The position numbers were made by a program, and so were the translations under genes. Shown here piece after piece: positions 7,901-16,100 of a stretch of 64,000 nt of DNA. Every line of letters begins with the position of its first letter. The stretch's first letter is position 1. This DNA is from CAYVIB01 sp964451365 (lineage in GTDB: Bacteria > Pseudomonadota > Gammaproteobacteria > Pseudomonadales > Cellvibrionaceae). The notes under the pieces were generated by a model that worked only from the letters and a program-made list of their open reading frames with translations, was not told the DNA's origin and did no database searches. The stretch is taken from positions 31,168-95,167 of the forward strand of contig CAYVIB010000017.1 of assembly GCA_964451365.1 (NCBI GenBank). Reading direction: 5' to 3'.

Positions 7901-8719
7901 ATGAAACCGATCATTCACTTCCTGGCGGTCTTGACCTTTGCGGCAGGCGTGCCTTTCGCCATTGCGGCGGACCTGGAAACCAGGAACTATTCCGTTGGCA
8001 AATTCAGCGAGATTGAGAATCACACACCGGGGTCAATCGAGCTGATACAGGGCCCGGAAACGAGCGTCGTCGCCGAAACCGAACCGGAAATGTTTGAACA
8101 TCTGGAGGTTAACATCAAGGGGGACAAGCTGATTCTTTCCGTTAAAAAGGAAAGAAAATCGTTCTTTTCCTGGAGTAACCCGTTTAACGATGATCCACTT
8201 CACTTTACCATCACCACGCCTTCAATCAACGTTATCGAACTTAACGCATCCGGCAATTTAAAGTCGGATACTATCAAAACCGAAGCACTGAAGCTGTCCA
8301 TTCACGGTTCGGGCAATGCGAATATCAAGCAAATAGAGTCGGGCGACCTGGGGCTGGGTATCTACGGTTCCGGAAAAATAGTGCTGGGCGACGTGAAGGT
8401 GTCATCCACGGAATCGGGAATCCATGGCTCGGGCGATATCAGCCTGGAAAACCTGGAATCGGATTCCGGCAGGTTTTCCATTCATGGCAGCGGCAACTTT
8501 CACGTCGGGAAGCTGAAAGCCGATCGCCTGGATACCAGTATCCATGGTTCAGGCAATATGATATTGCCCAATGTAAATGTTAAGGATATTGAAGGCTCCA
8601 TCCATGGCAGCGGCAATGTCAGGTTCGGCGGCAGGGCGGATACGCTGAATATCCGAACCCATGGTTCGGGCAATGTATCAACCGACGGGTTTTATGCGGA
8701 TAAAATCGTAATTAAATAG
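7901..8719 (+). CDS. Secreted GIN-domain (DUF2807) protein
   Basis: Exported protein of 272 residues with signal peptide MKPIIHFLAVLTFAAGVPFAIAA. From about residue 105 it shows a repeat with G-S-G-N/D turns every 18-22 residues (IHGSGNANIKQ, IYGSGKIVLG, IHGSGDISLE, IHGSGNFHVG and so on), the signature of the 'head GIN' auto-transporter-adhesin-like beta-helix. These proteins are periplasmic or surface exposed and their ligand is mostly unknown. A GC-rich hairpin follows the stop. Confidence 0.85.
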   Translation: MKPIIHFLAVLTFAAGVPFAIAADLETRNYSVGKFSEIENHTPGSIELIQGPETSVVAETEPEMFEHLEVNIKGDKLILSVKKERKSFFSWSNPFNDDPLHFTITTPSINVIELNASGNLKSDTIKTEALKLSIHGSGNANIKQIESGDLGLGIYGSGKIVLGDVKVSSTESGIHGSGDISLENLESDSGRFSIHGSGNFHVGKLKADRLDTSIHGSGNMILPNVNVKDIEGSIHGSGNVRFGGRADTLNIRTHGSGNVSTDGFYADKIVIK

Positions 8720-8726
8720 TCGCCTC

Positions 8727-8748
8727 CGGGCACCCGTTGCGGTGCCCG
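8727..8748 (+). terminator. Hairpin after the GIN-domain gene
   Basis: CGGGCACC and GGTGCCCG form a perfect 8-bp stem around CGTTGC, seven bases after the stop codon. No clear T tract, so a moderate terminator candidate. Confidence 0.55.
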
Positions 8749-8959
8749 TATAAGCTCCTGTTCGCCTCTCGATAATCCTTTCCCGATCAATTACCCAATG
8801 GTCGTCGCCAAAGAGGAGTTGGTGGATCATTAAAAAGAACGTCCACGCGTTCAACCTTTTGAAAGAAATAAAAACAATTTGAGTTTTTTTGTAAATATTG
8901 CAGTTCAATTACGTTGCTATCGTGCTCAATGGCGAATATGCCCGTGTACGGACGGACAC

Positions 8960-10279
8960 CTAATTCAAGCTGGTCATTTCGTTGCTGATACCGGCGGCGC
9001 TGGCCCATCCATACATGCCGCCGGGCATTTTCACCAGTGTGAAGTCGCCAAAACGACCCAGCGCGGGCAGCTGCTCGCCAGTGTTGAACTGGCCGATGAT
9101 CGGCGCGTCCTTTTTCGGTCGCGAAGTCACCAGCGAATCCCGTTCCAGCAGCAGGGCCGACTCGACCGGTACATCCGTGAGGCGGCGTGCGACAAATCCG
9201 GGCCGGCCGTTGCCAGCGGTGATGCGAAGCCAGTTACCGGCCACCGCATCCACCTTTACCAGATCCCCCCGCTCAAGTGAGCCGATGACTTTGTTGCCGA
9301 TTGATGGGCCGGCACGCATATTCAAACGGCTGGCGGTGACCGACAGCCAGCGCGGGGCAAGCGCCACATCGTGCGTGACAAACACTGACGCGTCCTTGCT
9401 GGAACCCACCAGCGGCAGCGGATCGACTGCTCCCGTCCAGCGCTTGTAAATTCCGAAGTGCAGATGGGGATCGGTGGTGCGGGCGTTGCCGGTATTTCCC
9501 ATTGTGCCCAGCAACTGGCCCCGGCCGACCTTGTCACCTTCGTTCACCACGACGGAATCCAGGTGCGCGTAATAAAATGCATACTTGCCATTGCGCACCC
9601 ACACCTGGCGTCCGCCGATGGGAGTGTCCGCCACCCGCGTAACCCGCCCCTCGGTGGCCGCAATTACCGGTGTGCCGCGCGGGGCGAATATATCGATTCC
9701 CTCGTGACGGCGCTTGCCGGCATCGCGGTCCGCGCCGAAAAAACTCCAGATCGCATTGTCGCGGTCGGTATCGACGGGAAAACCGAAACGGAAAGGCGAG
9801 GTAATGGCGATATCAACCAGGCCGGCGGCTGTGCGGGAGGGATGCACGCGCACCAGGTAATTCCCGTCCTCTTTCGCATCCAGAGTCACCGCCCGTTGGC
9901 CAGAGGCCATACTGGCTACCCGCTCGGGGGTATCTTCTCCTTTCTGCTGCCGGAAAATATCCACGAATACTTCCGCGCGGGTATTGGTGGAGGGAATAAT
10001 TTCGACTCTTAACAACTGTTCCTTATGCAGCGTCACGCCAAAAGTCACCGGTTGCAGGTGTTCGTCTTCCAGCAGTCGTCGCTCGGTGTACGGTAGCGAA
10101 ACCGGTAGAGGAGTCTGTAACGTTGCGGTTGCCTCCGCCGCCCAGCGCCGGGCGCTTGAGTCCAGATCCTCCCGGATCAGCGCGGCCAGGTAGGCGCCAT
10201 GAGGTGAAGGCTGCAACACTTCCCTCGTGCACGAGGGCAATAGTAAGGCGAGGAGCAATATGAAGACTGGGGCTCTCAT
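8960..10279 (-). CDS. M23 peptidase lipoprotein with SH3 domains
   Basis: Envelope lipoprotein of 439 residues. Signal MRAPVFILLLALLLPSC carries a lipobox. The LytM/M23 zinc endopeptidase domain lies around residues 200-310 with the metal motifs HEGIDIF and HLHFG, so it should be catalytically intact. Before it is a prepilin-peptidase-C-like beta domain (about residues 75-185). Two SH3b-type domains follow (SRLNMRAGPSIGNKVIG and LVTSRPKKDAPIIGQF). It probably cleaves peptidoglycan cross-links. The start at 10279 has AAGGAAC upstream; a longer frame upstream lacks a signal peptide. Confidence 0.87.
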   Translation of the reverse strand: MRAPVFILLLALLLPSCTREVLQPSPHGAYLAALIREDLDSSARRWAAEATATLQTPLPVSLPYTERRLLEDEHLQPVTFGVTLHKEQLLRVEIIPSTNTRAEVFVDIFRQQKGEDTPERVASMASGQRAVTLDAKEDGNYLVRVHPSRTAAGLVDIAITSPFRFGFPVDTDRDNAIWSFFGADRDAGKRRHEGIDIFAPRGTPVIAATEGRVTRVADTPIGGRQVWVRNGKYAFYYAHLDSVVVNEGDKVGRGQLLGTMGNTGNARTTDPHLHFGIYKRWTGAVDPLPLVGSSKDASVFVTHDVALAPRWLSVTASRLNMRAGPSIGNKVIGSLERGDLVKVDAVAGNWLRITAGNGRPGFVARRLTDVPVESALLLERDSLVTSRPKKDAPIIGQFNTGEQLPALGRFGDFTLVKMPGGMYGWASAAGISNEMTSLN

Positions 10280-10532
10280 AGAGTTCCTTGATGATGTTAG
10301 GTTGGAGTTGGCAAGCGGAAGTTTTAAGCAATAGCCGTTCCTATCCCGCTTCGGAGGTTTGCCGGCAAAAAATTGCGACAGGGTTCCCGCTTGCGGACGT
10401 CCTTGTTGAATCAGGCGAAAGGTCCGGGCGTTGATGACCGTCGTGCTAAAGACAAAGCGCGCCTGTTCTGACAAAATTGCCGGGGCTGTTCACCCGGCGG
10501 ATAAACAGATCCTCCCGATCAATAGCCATCGC

Positions 10533-10578
10533 CCGTGAAATACCGGCACAGATGTGCAAATCTGCCGGTATTTCACGG
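10533..10578. repeat. Perfect 16-bp inverted repeat in a divergent intergenic region
   Basis: CCGTGAAATACCGGCA (10533-10548) and TGCCGGTATTTCACGG (10563-10578) are exact reverse complements around 14 bases. The site lies between the M23 lipoprotein gene (-) and the thioesterase gene (+), which diverge. It therefore ends no annotated gene and could be an operator, a cruciform or part of a 5' leader. The rest of the 388-base intergenic region holds no supported gene. Confidence 0.7.
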
Positions 10579-10667
10579 ACTCGCGCCGCACCGCTATTAA
10601 ACCGGCTTTGGTTATGTTGACTTACAAATACAAAAAAAGCTGGAACGAAATAAAAAAGAGGAAAGGT

Positions 10668-11093
10668 ATGTCGCTGATTGAGGGCTGTGGCCGCTATGAG
10701 TATAAGGTATACATGGCCGACACGGATTATGGCCAGGTGGCCTACTTTGCAAACTATTTAAAATATGCGGAAATGGCTAAAACCGATTTTTTTGACGAAA
10801 TTGGTTTCGATGAGGTTGCATGGGATAGCAGTGAAGCGACTGGCTTTATGATCAGTAGTTGCAATGCGGAATATAAAAAACCGTTAACCTATAAAGATAT
10901 CGCGTCCGTTGCAGTGTCGATCAAGGAAATTGGAAAGGCGCAAATGGTATTGGAAGCCGTGGTTTCAAACAAAGCCACGGATGCGATTTCCGCCAGGGTG
11001 ACAATGCAAATGGTTTGCGTGGACACCAAAAATTTCCGGCCAAAGCGCATTCCCGACCAACTGCTTGATGTTTTGCAAAGTGCCTGTCAGTAA
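10668..11093 (+). CDS. Hotdog-fold acyl-thioesterase (4HBT/YbgC-like)
   Basis: A 141-residue hotdog thioesterase. The N-terminal motif YMADTDYGQVAYFANYLKY matches the 4-hydroxybenzoyl-CoA/YbgC and enediyne-PKS thioesterase signature, with the catalytic Asp at residue 18 or 20. Substrate would be an acyl-CoA or acyl-ACP. The ATG at 10668 follows AGAGGAAAGGT; an upstream frame start crosses the large palindrome and is unlikely. It overlaps the following histidine kinase start. Because a polyketide synthase lies nearby, a role in product release or editing is possible, but this is only context. Confidence 0.75.
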   Translation: MSLIEGCGRYEYKVYMADTDYGQVAYFANYLKYAEMAKTDFFDEIGFDEVAWDSSEATGFMISSCNAEYKKPLTYKDIASVAVSIKEIGKAQMVLEAVVSNKATDAISARVTMQMVCVDTKNFRPKRIPDQLLDVLQSACQ

Positions 11094-13089
11094 ATTGCGA
11101 ATTTTTCTCCTTCTCGGTTATTTCGTTCTCTGCACCTGGAGTTCGTTTTCCGACGCTTCCCGCGCCGGGGACATTCCCGTCATTGATCTTTCGTCGGCGG
11201 ACTTGAACAAGAGTCTCCACAAGCTCGACGGAGACTGGTTGTTCTACTGGGAAAAATTCATCGAGCCATCGGGTGCCGTGGAGCCCGGATTTTCGCGAAT
11301 CGAAGTACCGAACGGGTGGGAGAAAAACTATCCCACCTACGGCTTCGCTTCCTATCGCGTAAGGGTGAAGCTTCCGAAAGATCATCCTCCGGAGCTGGCC
11401 CTTAAAATCCGAAGGGTAAAAATGGCCCACCGGCTTTTTATCAACGGCAGGCTTGTGGCGGAAAAAGGGATAGCAGGCAAATCGCCGGATCACTACCGGA
11501 CGGAGCATGTACCCTATATCGCATACTTTGAGGTTGCAAAGGATACGGATACACTGGATATCGTGCTGCATGTATCCAATTTCAATTATATCCGGTCTGG
11601 AATTACCCAGAGCCTGATGCTGGGAACGCCCTTCAATGCCCACGAAGCCAGGGAGCACAAACTTTTCCAGTCTGCTTTTGTAAGCGGCGCTTTTTTTATT
11701 ATTGCGCTTTATAACCTCACCTTTTTCTTTAATCGGCGAAAGGAAAAGCTGGTACTTTACTTTGCATTATTCTGCATGGCAATTTCGTTGAGAATGCTGG
11801 TGACGGATGAAAAATATCTGCTCGAACTGGCGCCGTGGATTTCCCTTGACCGAATGCTGTCCCTGGAGCTGCTATCGGTTTATTTTGCCTTGCCGATGTT
11901 GCATATCTTTGTGAGCCATCTGTTTGAGCAGGATTTTTATATAACAAGCAGATTCAACCAGAGCAGGCAAATAAGAATTTTAAGAAAAATTTCGTACTCC
12001 GTACTGATATTCCTGATATTGGTTTGGCTGGCTACACCCCTACCCGTGCACGCTCGCCTGGTCGTGCCGTTCGAAATATATGTATTCCTGATGTTGTTGC
12101 ATATATTGATTATCGCCGTGCGGGTAAGTATTAAAAGGCGGAGGGGTGCTTTTCTTTTTTCACTGGGTTTTATTGTGTTGTTTGCTACCGGCGTGAATGA
12201 CATTCTGCATGAACGGGGAATAGTGAGCACGGCATTTTTCTTCTATATCGGTGCCTTAACCTTTGTGTTTGCCCAAGCATCCCTGTTGTCTTCGAGGGTG
12301 GCAGGCGCGTTTAACGAGATAGAGGGTTTCAACCTGACGCTGGAGCAAAAAGTAAAAGAGCGTACACAGGAAATAAACAAAATTGCCGAGGAGAACAGAA
12401 GGTTAAGTAAATCGATTACTGAAGTGCTGGAGGAGGAAAGAAGAAACATTGCCAAGGAGATGCACGATGGCGTCAACGGCATGATCATGGGCGCCAAGCT
12501 GAATACGCTGGCGATCTGCCAGCGCTTGAAAAAAGGGTCGTCTGGGGCGCCGGTGGAAAAAGCCAAGAACGACCTGGAAAAACTGGTCGAAAGGCTGGAC
12601 GATATTTACAACAAGGCAAGGCAGGTTGTTAAGAGACTTCGCCCGGAAGCGATAGATGCCCTGGGCCTGCAGCGTGCGATAGAAGCACTGCTGGACGACT
12701 ACAACCACTCGATGAGCGACTGCAGGATAGATTATTTTATTGCTGAAACCGTAAATAAACTTCCCGAGAATGTCCGCATCTGCATGTACAGGATTCTCCA
12801 GGAATCGCTGACCAATATCGTTAAACACGCCCGCGCCACCTCAATCAGTATCCGGATGACCACGAACGAAAACAAGGTTGTTTTAAATGTGCGGGATAAC
12901 GGTGTTGGCTTCAAATCCGGGCACGCCGACGGCATCGGATTGATCTCCATGAGAGAGCGTGCTCTCTATGTCGGTGGGGAATTTAAAATCCATTCGACAC
13001 AGGGTGAAGGCACAGCCATCACTGTCACGGTTCCTTATCTGGATGGCGGAGCGGACGAACGAGCAATCTCCGATCAGTCGATAAGTTGA
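11068..13089 (+). CDS. Sensor histidine kinase with 7TMR-DISM sensor region
   Basis: Membrane histidine kinase of about 673 residues. After a signal-like helix comes a periplasmic jelly-roll (7TMR-DISM type; DGDWLFYWEKFIEP ... ASYRVRVKLPKDHP). About seven hydrophobic helices follow (from FQSAFVSGAFFIIALYNL), then a coiled coil, a HisKA_3 H-box (RNIAKEMHDGVNG) and a HATPase domain with N box ESLTNIVKHA and G boxes DNGVGF and GIGLISMRER. It starts inside the end of the thioesterase gene (ATG 11068; a TTG at 11065 adds one residue), so translation is probably coupled. Its 3' end overlaps the convergent response regulator by 16 bases. Confidence 0.88.
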   Translation: MFCKVPVSKLRIFLLLGYFVLCTWSSFSDASRAGDIPVIDLSSADLNKSLHKLDGDWLFYWEKFIEPSGAVEPGFSRIEVPNGWEKNYPTYGFASYRVRVKLPKDHPPELALKIRRVKMAHRLFINGRLVAEKGIAGKSPDHYRTEHVPYIAYFEVAKDTDTLDIVLHVSNFNYIRSGITQSLMLGTPFNAHEAREHKLFQSAFVSGAFFIIALYNLTFFFNRRKEKLVLYFALFCMAISLRMLVTDEKYLLELAPWISLDRMLSLELLSVYFALPMLHIFVSHLFEQDFYITSRFNQSRQIRILRKISYSVLIFLILVWLATPLPVHARLVVPFEIYVFLMLLHILIIAVRVSIKRRRGAFLFSLGFIVLFATGVNDILHERGIVSTAFFFYIGALTFVFAQASLLSSRVAGAFNEIEGFNLTLEQKVKERTQEINKIAEENRRLSKSITEVLEEERRNIAKEMHDGVNGMIMGAKLNTLAICQRLKKGSSGAPVEKAKNDLEKLVERLDDIYNKARQVVKRLRPEAIDALGLQRAIEALLDDYNHSMSDCRIDYFIAETVNKLPENVRICMYRILQESLTNIVKHARATSISIRMTTNENKVVLNVRDNGVGFKSGHADGIGLISMRERALYVGGEFKIHSTQGEGTAITVTVPYLDGGADERAISDQSIS

Positions 13090-13715
13090 TGCTTCATCGC
13101 CAGGCGGGTAAATTCGGCGGGCCGTTCAATATTCAGTTTTTCCTTGCACTTGGCAAATTCGGCAGCGACCGTTCTGGGGCTTAGCGACAACAATTCGGCT
13201 ATTTCACCATGGGTTAATCCTTTGGCCGCTTCCACAAATACATTAAGTTCCCGCACCGTGAGTTGTTCCAGCGGGGAAGATTCCCGCTTTTTGCTGACGT
13301 AGGACTTTGCGAGCATCTGGGCAATATCAGCGGGTATATAAGAATTTCCCTTGCTGACTTCAACCAGGGCTTCATGAAGTATCTCCGGACTGACGTTTTT
13401 TTTCAGGAAGGCGCTGGCTCCGGCATCGAAAGCGGATTTAACAATTCTTTCGTCATCGTACTGGCTGAAAAAGATAATTTTCACCCCGGGGTTTTTTTTC
13501 AGGTAACTTTCGGCAAAGTGAATACCCGTGCTGTCATCGCCGAACATGATGTCCAGCATGATGACATCGGGAGTTGTGGCTTCGATAGCTTGTTCCAGCT
13601 GTTTCAGGTGCTGGACTTTGCCAACAATTTCGATGTCGCTGTAACCTTCCAATGCCCCCTGTACCCCTTCAGCGAGGTAAATGTGGTCATCCGCTATAAG
13701 AATTTTGATTGTCAT
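13074..13715 (-). CDS. Response regulator, NarL/FixJ type
   Basis: A 213-residue receiver plus LuxR-type HTH regulator. Receiver landmarks: acidic pocket Asp9-Asp10, phosphoacceptor Asp55 (VIMLDIMFG) and conserved Lys105 (AFLKK). The output HTH is LTVRELNVFVEAAKGLTHGE ... SLSPRTVAAEFAKCKEKL. It is the likely partner of the HisKA_3 kinase that converges with it, although the two genes are on opposite strands and overlap at their 3' ends. Target genes are unknown. Confidence 0.9.
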   Translation of the reverse strand: MTIKILIADDHIYLAEGVQGALEGYSDIEIVGKVQHLKQLEQAIEATTPDVIMLDIMFGDDSTGIHFAESYLKKNPGVKIIFFSQYDDERIVKSAFDAGASAFLKKNVSPEILHEALVEVSKGNSYIPADIAQMLAKSYVSKKRESSPLEQLTVRELNVFVEAAKGLTHGEIAELLSLSPRTVAAEFAKCKEKLNIERPAEFTRLAMKHQLID

Positions 13716-14000
13716 TATTTTGCAGCCCCTTCTAAAGCAAAGCCGTTGAAACTTGCGACATTATGGCAGATAAACAGGTATTTTGCGTGCAATATTCTTG
13801 CATGCATTATGTAGTCGTTGTTAGGATTACCTGCAAATATTGTAGCTGAAGATGTTGAGCTTCAAGGCGAGAAATCAAGAATAGTACCAGACTTTAATAT
13901 CAATTAAAGGAATAAGGTGATAACCGACGCCTGATTCATGGCATTTGGGGAAGTTATGAATTTGAGTGCTTCTGCCGAAGGGACTCGGCATCCATTATAA

Positions 14001-14175
14001 GGCCGCCTCGCGGCCACCTTGCGAAGACTTGCCGAAACACCTGCGTTAGTAACCGAAGGGAGCACCTTCGGGAAGATGGAGCCTGGGAGTGGGATGTTTT
14101 GAGGTACCGGTCAAAGACCGCAGCCCATATCCACAGGTGAGTGAAGTGTCGAAAAGTTATTTTTTCGACAAGCAG
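14001..14175 (+). ncRNA. Run of hairpins upstream of an unknown gene, possible structured leader
   Basis: Four stem-loops follow one another: GGCCGC/GCGGCC (14001-14015), CCGAAGG/CCTTCGG (14053-14071), CGGTC/GACCG (14108-14120) and TGTCGAAAA/TTTTCGACA (about 14147-14169). The last is A/T-rich at its apex and ends about 20 bases before the next gene's start. The pattern suggests a structured 5' leader, but it matches no riboswitch I can name. The remaining part of the 474-base intergenic region (13716-14000) shows nothing. Confidence 0.3.
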
Positions 14176-14189
14176 TGGGAGAGGACATC

Positions 14190-14561
14190 ATGAACAAGCA
14201 TGCTGAAAAACAGCATTTCCTATATGAGTTAAATCGACTGCATCGGGAGTGTATGGTAAAGGGCCAGTATCTGACCAATGTCATTTCCGGTGACGTAGCA
14301 GCCACTTTTGATGTAATCGATATATGCGCGGACGCGTTTCTTCGGTTGACGCAGATATCCGATATTTTTATCAAAATTGCGAGTGATGTTAACCGCGAAT
14401 ATAACGAAGGCGAGCTTGAATATATTCGGGAAATGAAATTACAGGTTATTCGCTACGAATCCACCGCTCGCAAGCACTGGAATGAAATTCGTCAATGGGA
14501 TATCAGGAAAAAATTCCCCGAGTTTCAAAAGCCGGAAGCTGACCGGGTTGCATCATTTTAG
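14190..14561 (+). CDS. Unknown protein, all-helical
   Basis: A 123-residue cytoplasmic protein with no recognised family. It looks wholly alpha-helical: ELNRLHRECMVKGQYL, VIDICADAFLRLTQISD, EGELEYIREMKLQVIRYE and ARKHWNEIRQW are amphipathic, with heptad-like spacing. The ATG at 14190 has GGGAGAGGACATC upstream. It stands alone between the response regulator and the MFS gene behind a region rich in hairpins. Confidence 0.55.
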   Translation: MNKHAEKQHFLYELNRLHRECMVKGQYLTNVISGDVAATFDVIDICADAFLRLTQISDIFIKIASDVNREYNEGELEYIREMKLQVIRYESTARKHWNEIRQWDIRKKFPEFQKPEADRVASF

Positions 14562-14645
14562 TACGGGTTGCGCATTGGACGAAGTTACCTCTTTGTCGGT
14601 ACATGCCTCGCAGTCCGGTTTGCCTTCCGATTATAGATGAAGTTT

Positions 14646-15926
14646 TTATGGCACAGCCTGGCTGTGTGCTTCCGGATGGTCGGCAGGAGAATCAATAATT
14701 CCCATATTGCGTATCCTGGGAATGAATAATCCGGTAATCGCAATGGCGGCAACGGTGAGACCGGTTCCGATCATCAGGCGGGAAACCGAACTTAACTCCA
14801 CAATATATCCGCTCAACGTCGCCGATACCGGAATCAGGCCGAGCACGGCGAACATCAAAACACTCATTACGCGACCCATATATTCGTCCGGTGTGCGTTG
14901 CTGGAACCAGGTGGTGCCGGCGGTCATTACGACGCCGCCGGATATTCCCATCAGCAAAATAAAAAGCCCGGCCAGGTAAATATTGTCGCTGACGCCCAGC
15001 ATGGCAAGGCAGAGGCCGATGGTGCTATCGGAAACCAGAACCACCGCTCCGAGTATCCTGGGGCCAGGGTTGAATAACATGGCCAAACCCGCCCCCAGGA
15101 CAGTTCCCAATCCTGTCATTGCGTACAGTGACCCGTATTCCGCTTCCGAAAGCAGTAACTTTACTTTTGCCAGAACGGGTAAACCCGCCGTGATGGGACC
15201 GTGAACAAAAAAAGAAATTAACACAATATAAGTCAGCACCAGGCGTATGCCTTCGTCCCGCCAGCAGAATTTGAGTCCCCCGGCAATCAGGCGGATAACC
15301 GATTGGTCCACAGGTTTCGGTGGCGTCGAACGGATGGTTCGGAATAACAAAAGCGCCACCAGTATAGCCGCGGCATCGACAAAAAATGCGAGGGAAATAC
15401 CCCTTAAGCTGGCCTCGGCTTCCGACTGTCCTCCCAGCCACATCAGCCAGCCTGCCAGCACCGGGCCGACCACCTGCGCCAGGTAGAGTGTGCCGATAAC
15501 GATACCGTTGGCGTGACCGAGGTGCTCCGGCGCGACGATTGACGGCAGCATCGACTGGGCCGCGGGCATACCAATGGCGCCCAGGCAGCCGAGAAAAAAG
15601 GCATAAAAATAAACCAGCCACAGCGGAACAATATTGAAGTAAACAAAGACAGCCAGCGACGCCATAAACAGGGAAAGCAGCAGGCGGCTCAAGACGATGG
15701 TTTTGCGGGGTGAAATCCTGTCGACAATGGCGCCGCCAAATAAAATAAACAAGCCCTGAGGCAATGCGACCACCGCCAGCACGGTTGCCATTAAAACGGC
15801 GTTGTTGTCGGTAATGGAAAGTACCAGCCAGGGCAGCGCGACAATGGTGAAAAAATTTCCCGTCTGAGCGATCGCGCTGCTCAGCCAGTGTATTTTGAAG
15901 TTTCTGTTGCTGAATAAGGCTTTCAA
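14646..15926 (-). CDS. MFS transporter, EntS-like exporter
   Basis: A 426-residue inner-membrane transporter with about 12 hydrophobic helices. The N-terminus (FSNRNFKIHWLSSAIAQTGNF) and the motif between helices 2 and 3 (GGAIVDRISPRKTIVLSR) match the MFS_3 group, which includes enterobactin and macrolide exporters. It is the last gene of a minus-strand series: polyketide synthase, single-heme protein, MFS. A natural role is export of the polyketide product or self-protection; this is inferred from position. Confidence 0.82.
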   Translation of the reverse strand: MKALFSNRNFKIHWLSSAIAQTGNFFTIVALPWLVLSITDNNAVLMATVLAVVALPQGLFILFGGAIVDRISPRKTIVLSRLLLSLFMASLAVFVYFNIVPLWLVYFYAFFLGCLGAIGMPAAQSMLPSIVAPEHLGHANGIVIGTLYLAQVVGPVLAGWLMWLGGQSEAEASLRGISLAFFVDAAAILVALLLFRTIRSTPPKPVDQSVIRLIAGGLKFCWRDEGIRLVLTYIVLISFFVHGPITAGLPVLAKVKLLLSEAEYGSLYAMTGLGTVLGAGLAMLFNPGPRILGAVVLVSDSTIGLCLAMLGVSDNIYLAGLFILLMGISGGVVMTAGTTWFQQRTPDEYMGRVMSVLMFAVLGLIPVSATLSGYIVELSSVSRLMIGTGLTVAAIAITGLFIPRIRNMGIIDSPADHPEAHSQAVP

Positions 15927-16048
15927 AAAAACTCCGGTGCGGTTACCAATCCCATATATTTTCCTGGTATATATTCGTTGTCCCCGTGAAAATCTGGCGG
16001 CTTAACGGAAACCTTTGATTTTTCACCATATTCGCTTTAACGAGAATG

Positions 16049-16099
16049 GCAGCACATCCTTGTGCTGCACTATTAACCCGACATCCTTAAATGCCGGGT
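16049..16099 (-). terminator. Two hairpins after the secreted CxxCH protein
   Basis: On the minus strand the gene ending at 16101 is followed at once by a 9-bp stem with one mismatch (16076-16084 with 16091-16099). A perfect 8-bp stem GCAGCACA/TGTGCTGC comes next (16049-16068). There is no strong T tract, so transcription may continue into the MFS gene. Confidence 0.4.
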
Positions 16100-16100
16100 A

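Noticed and set aside
10280..10474. N-terminal extension of the M23 lipoprotein
   Set aside because: The extension lacks a signal sequence and would bury the lipobox; the ATG at 10279 has a ribosome site.
14001..14175. Known riboswitch (c-di-GMP, TPP) or retron RNA
   Set aside because: Conserved core sequences of these classes could not be found and no reverse transcriptase gene follows.
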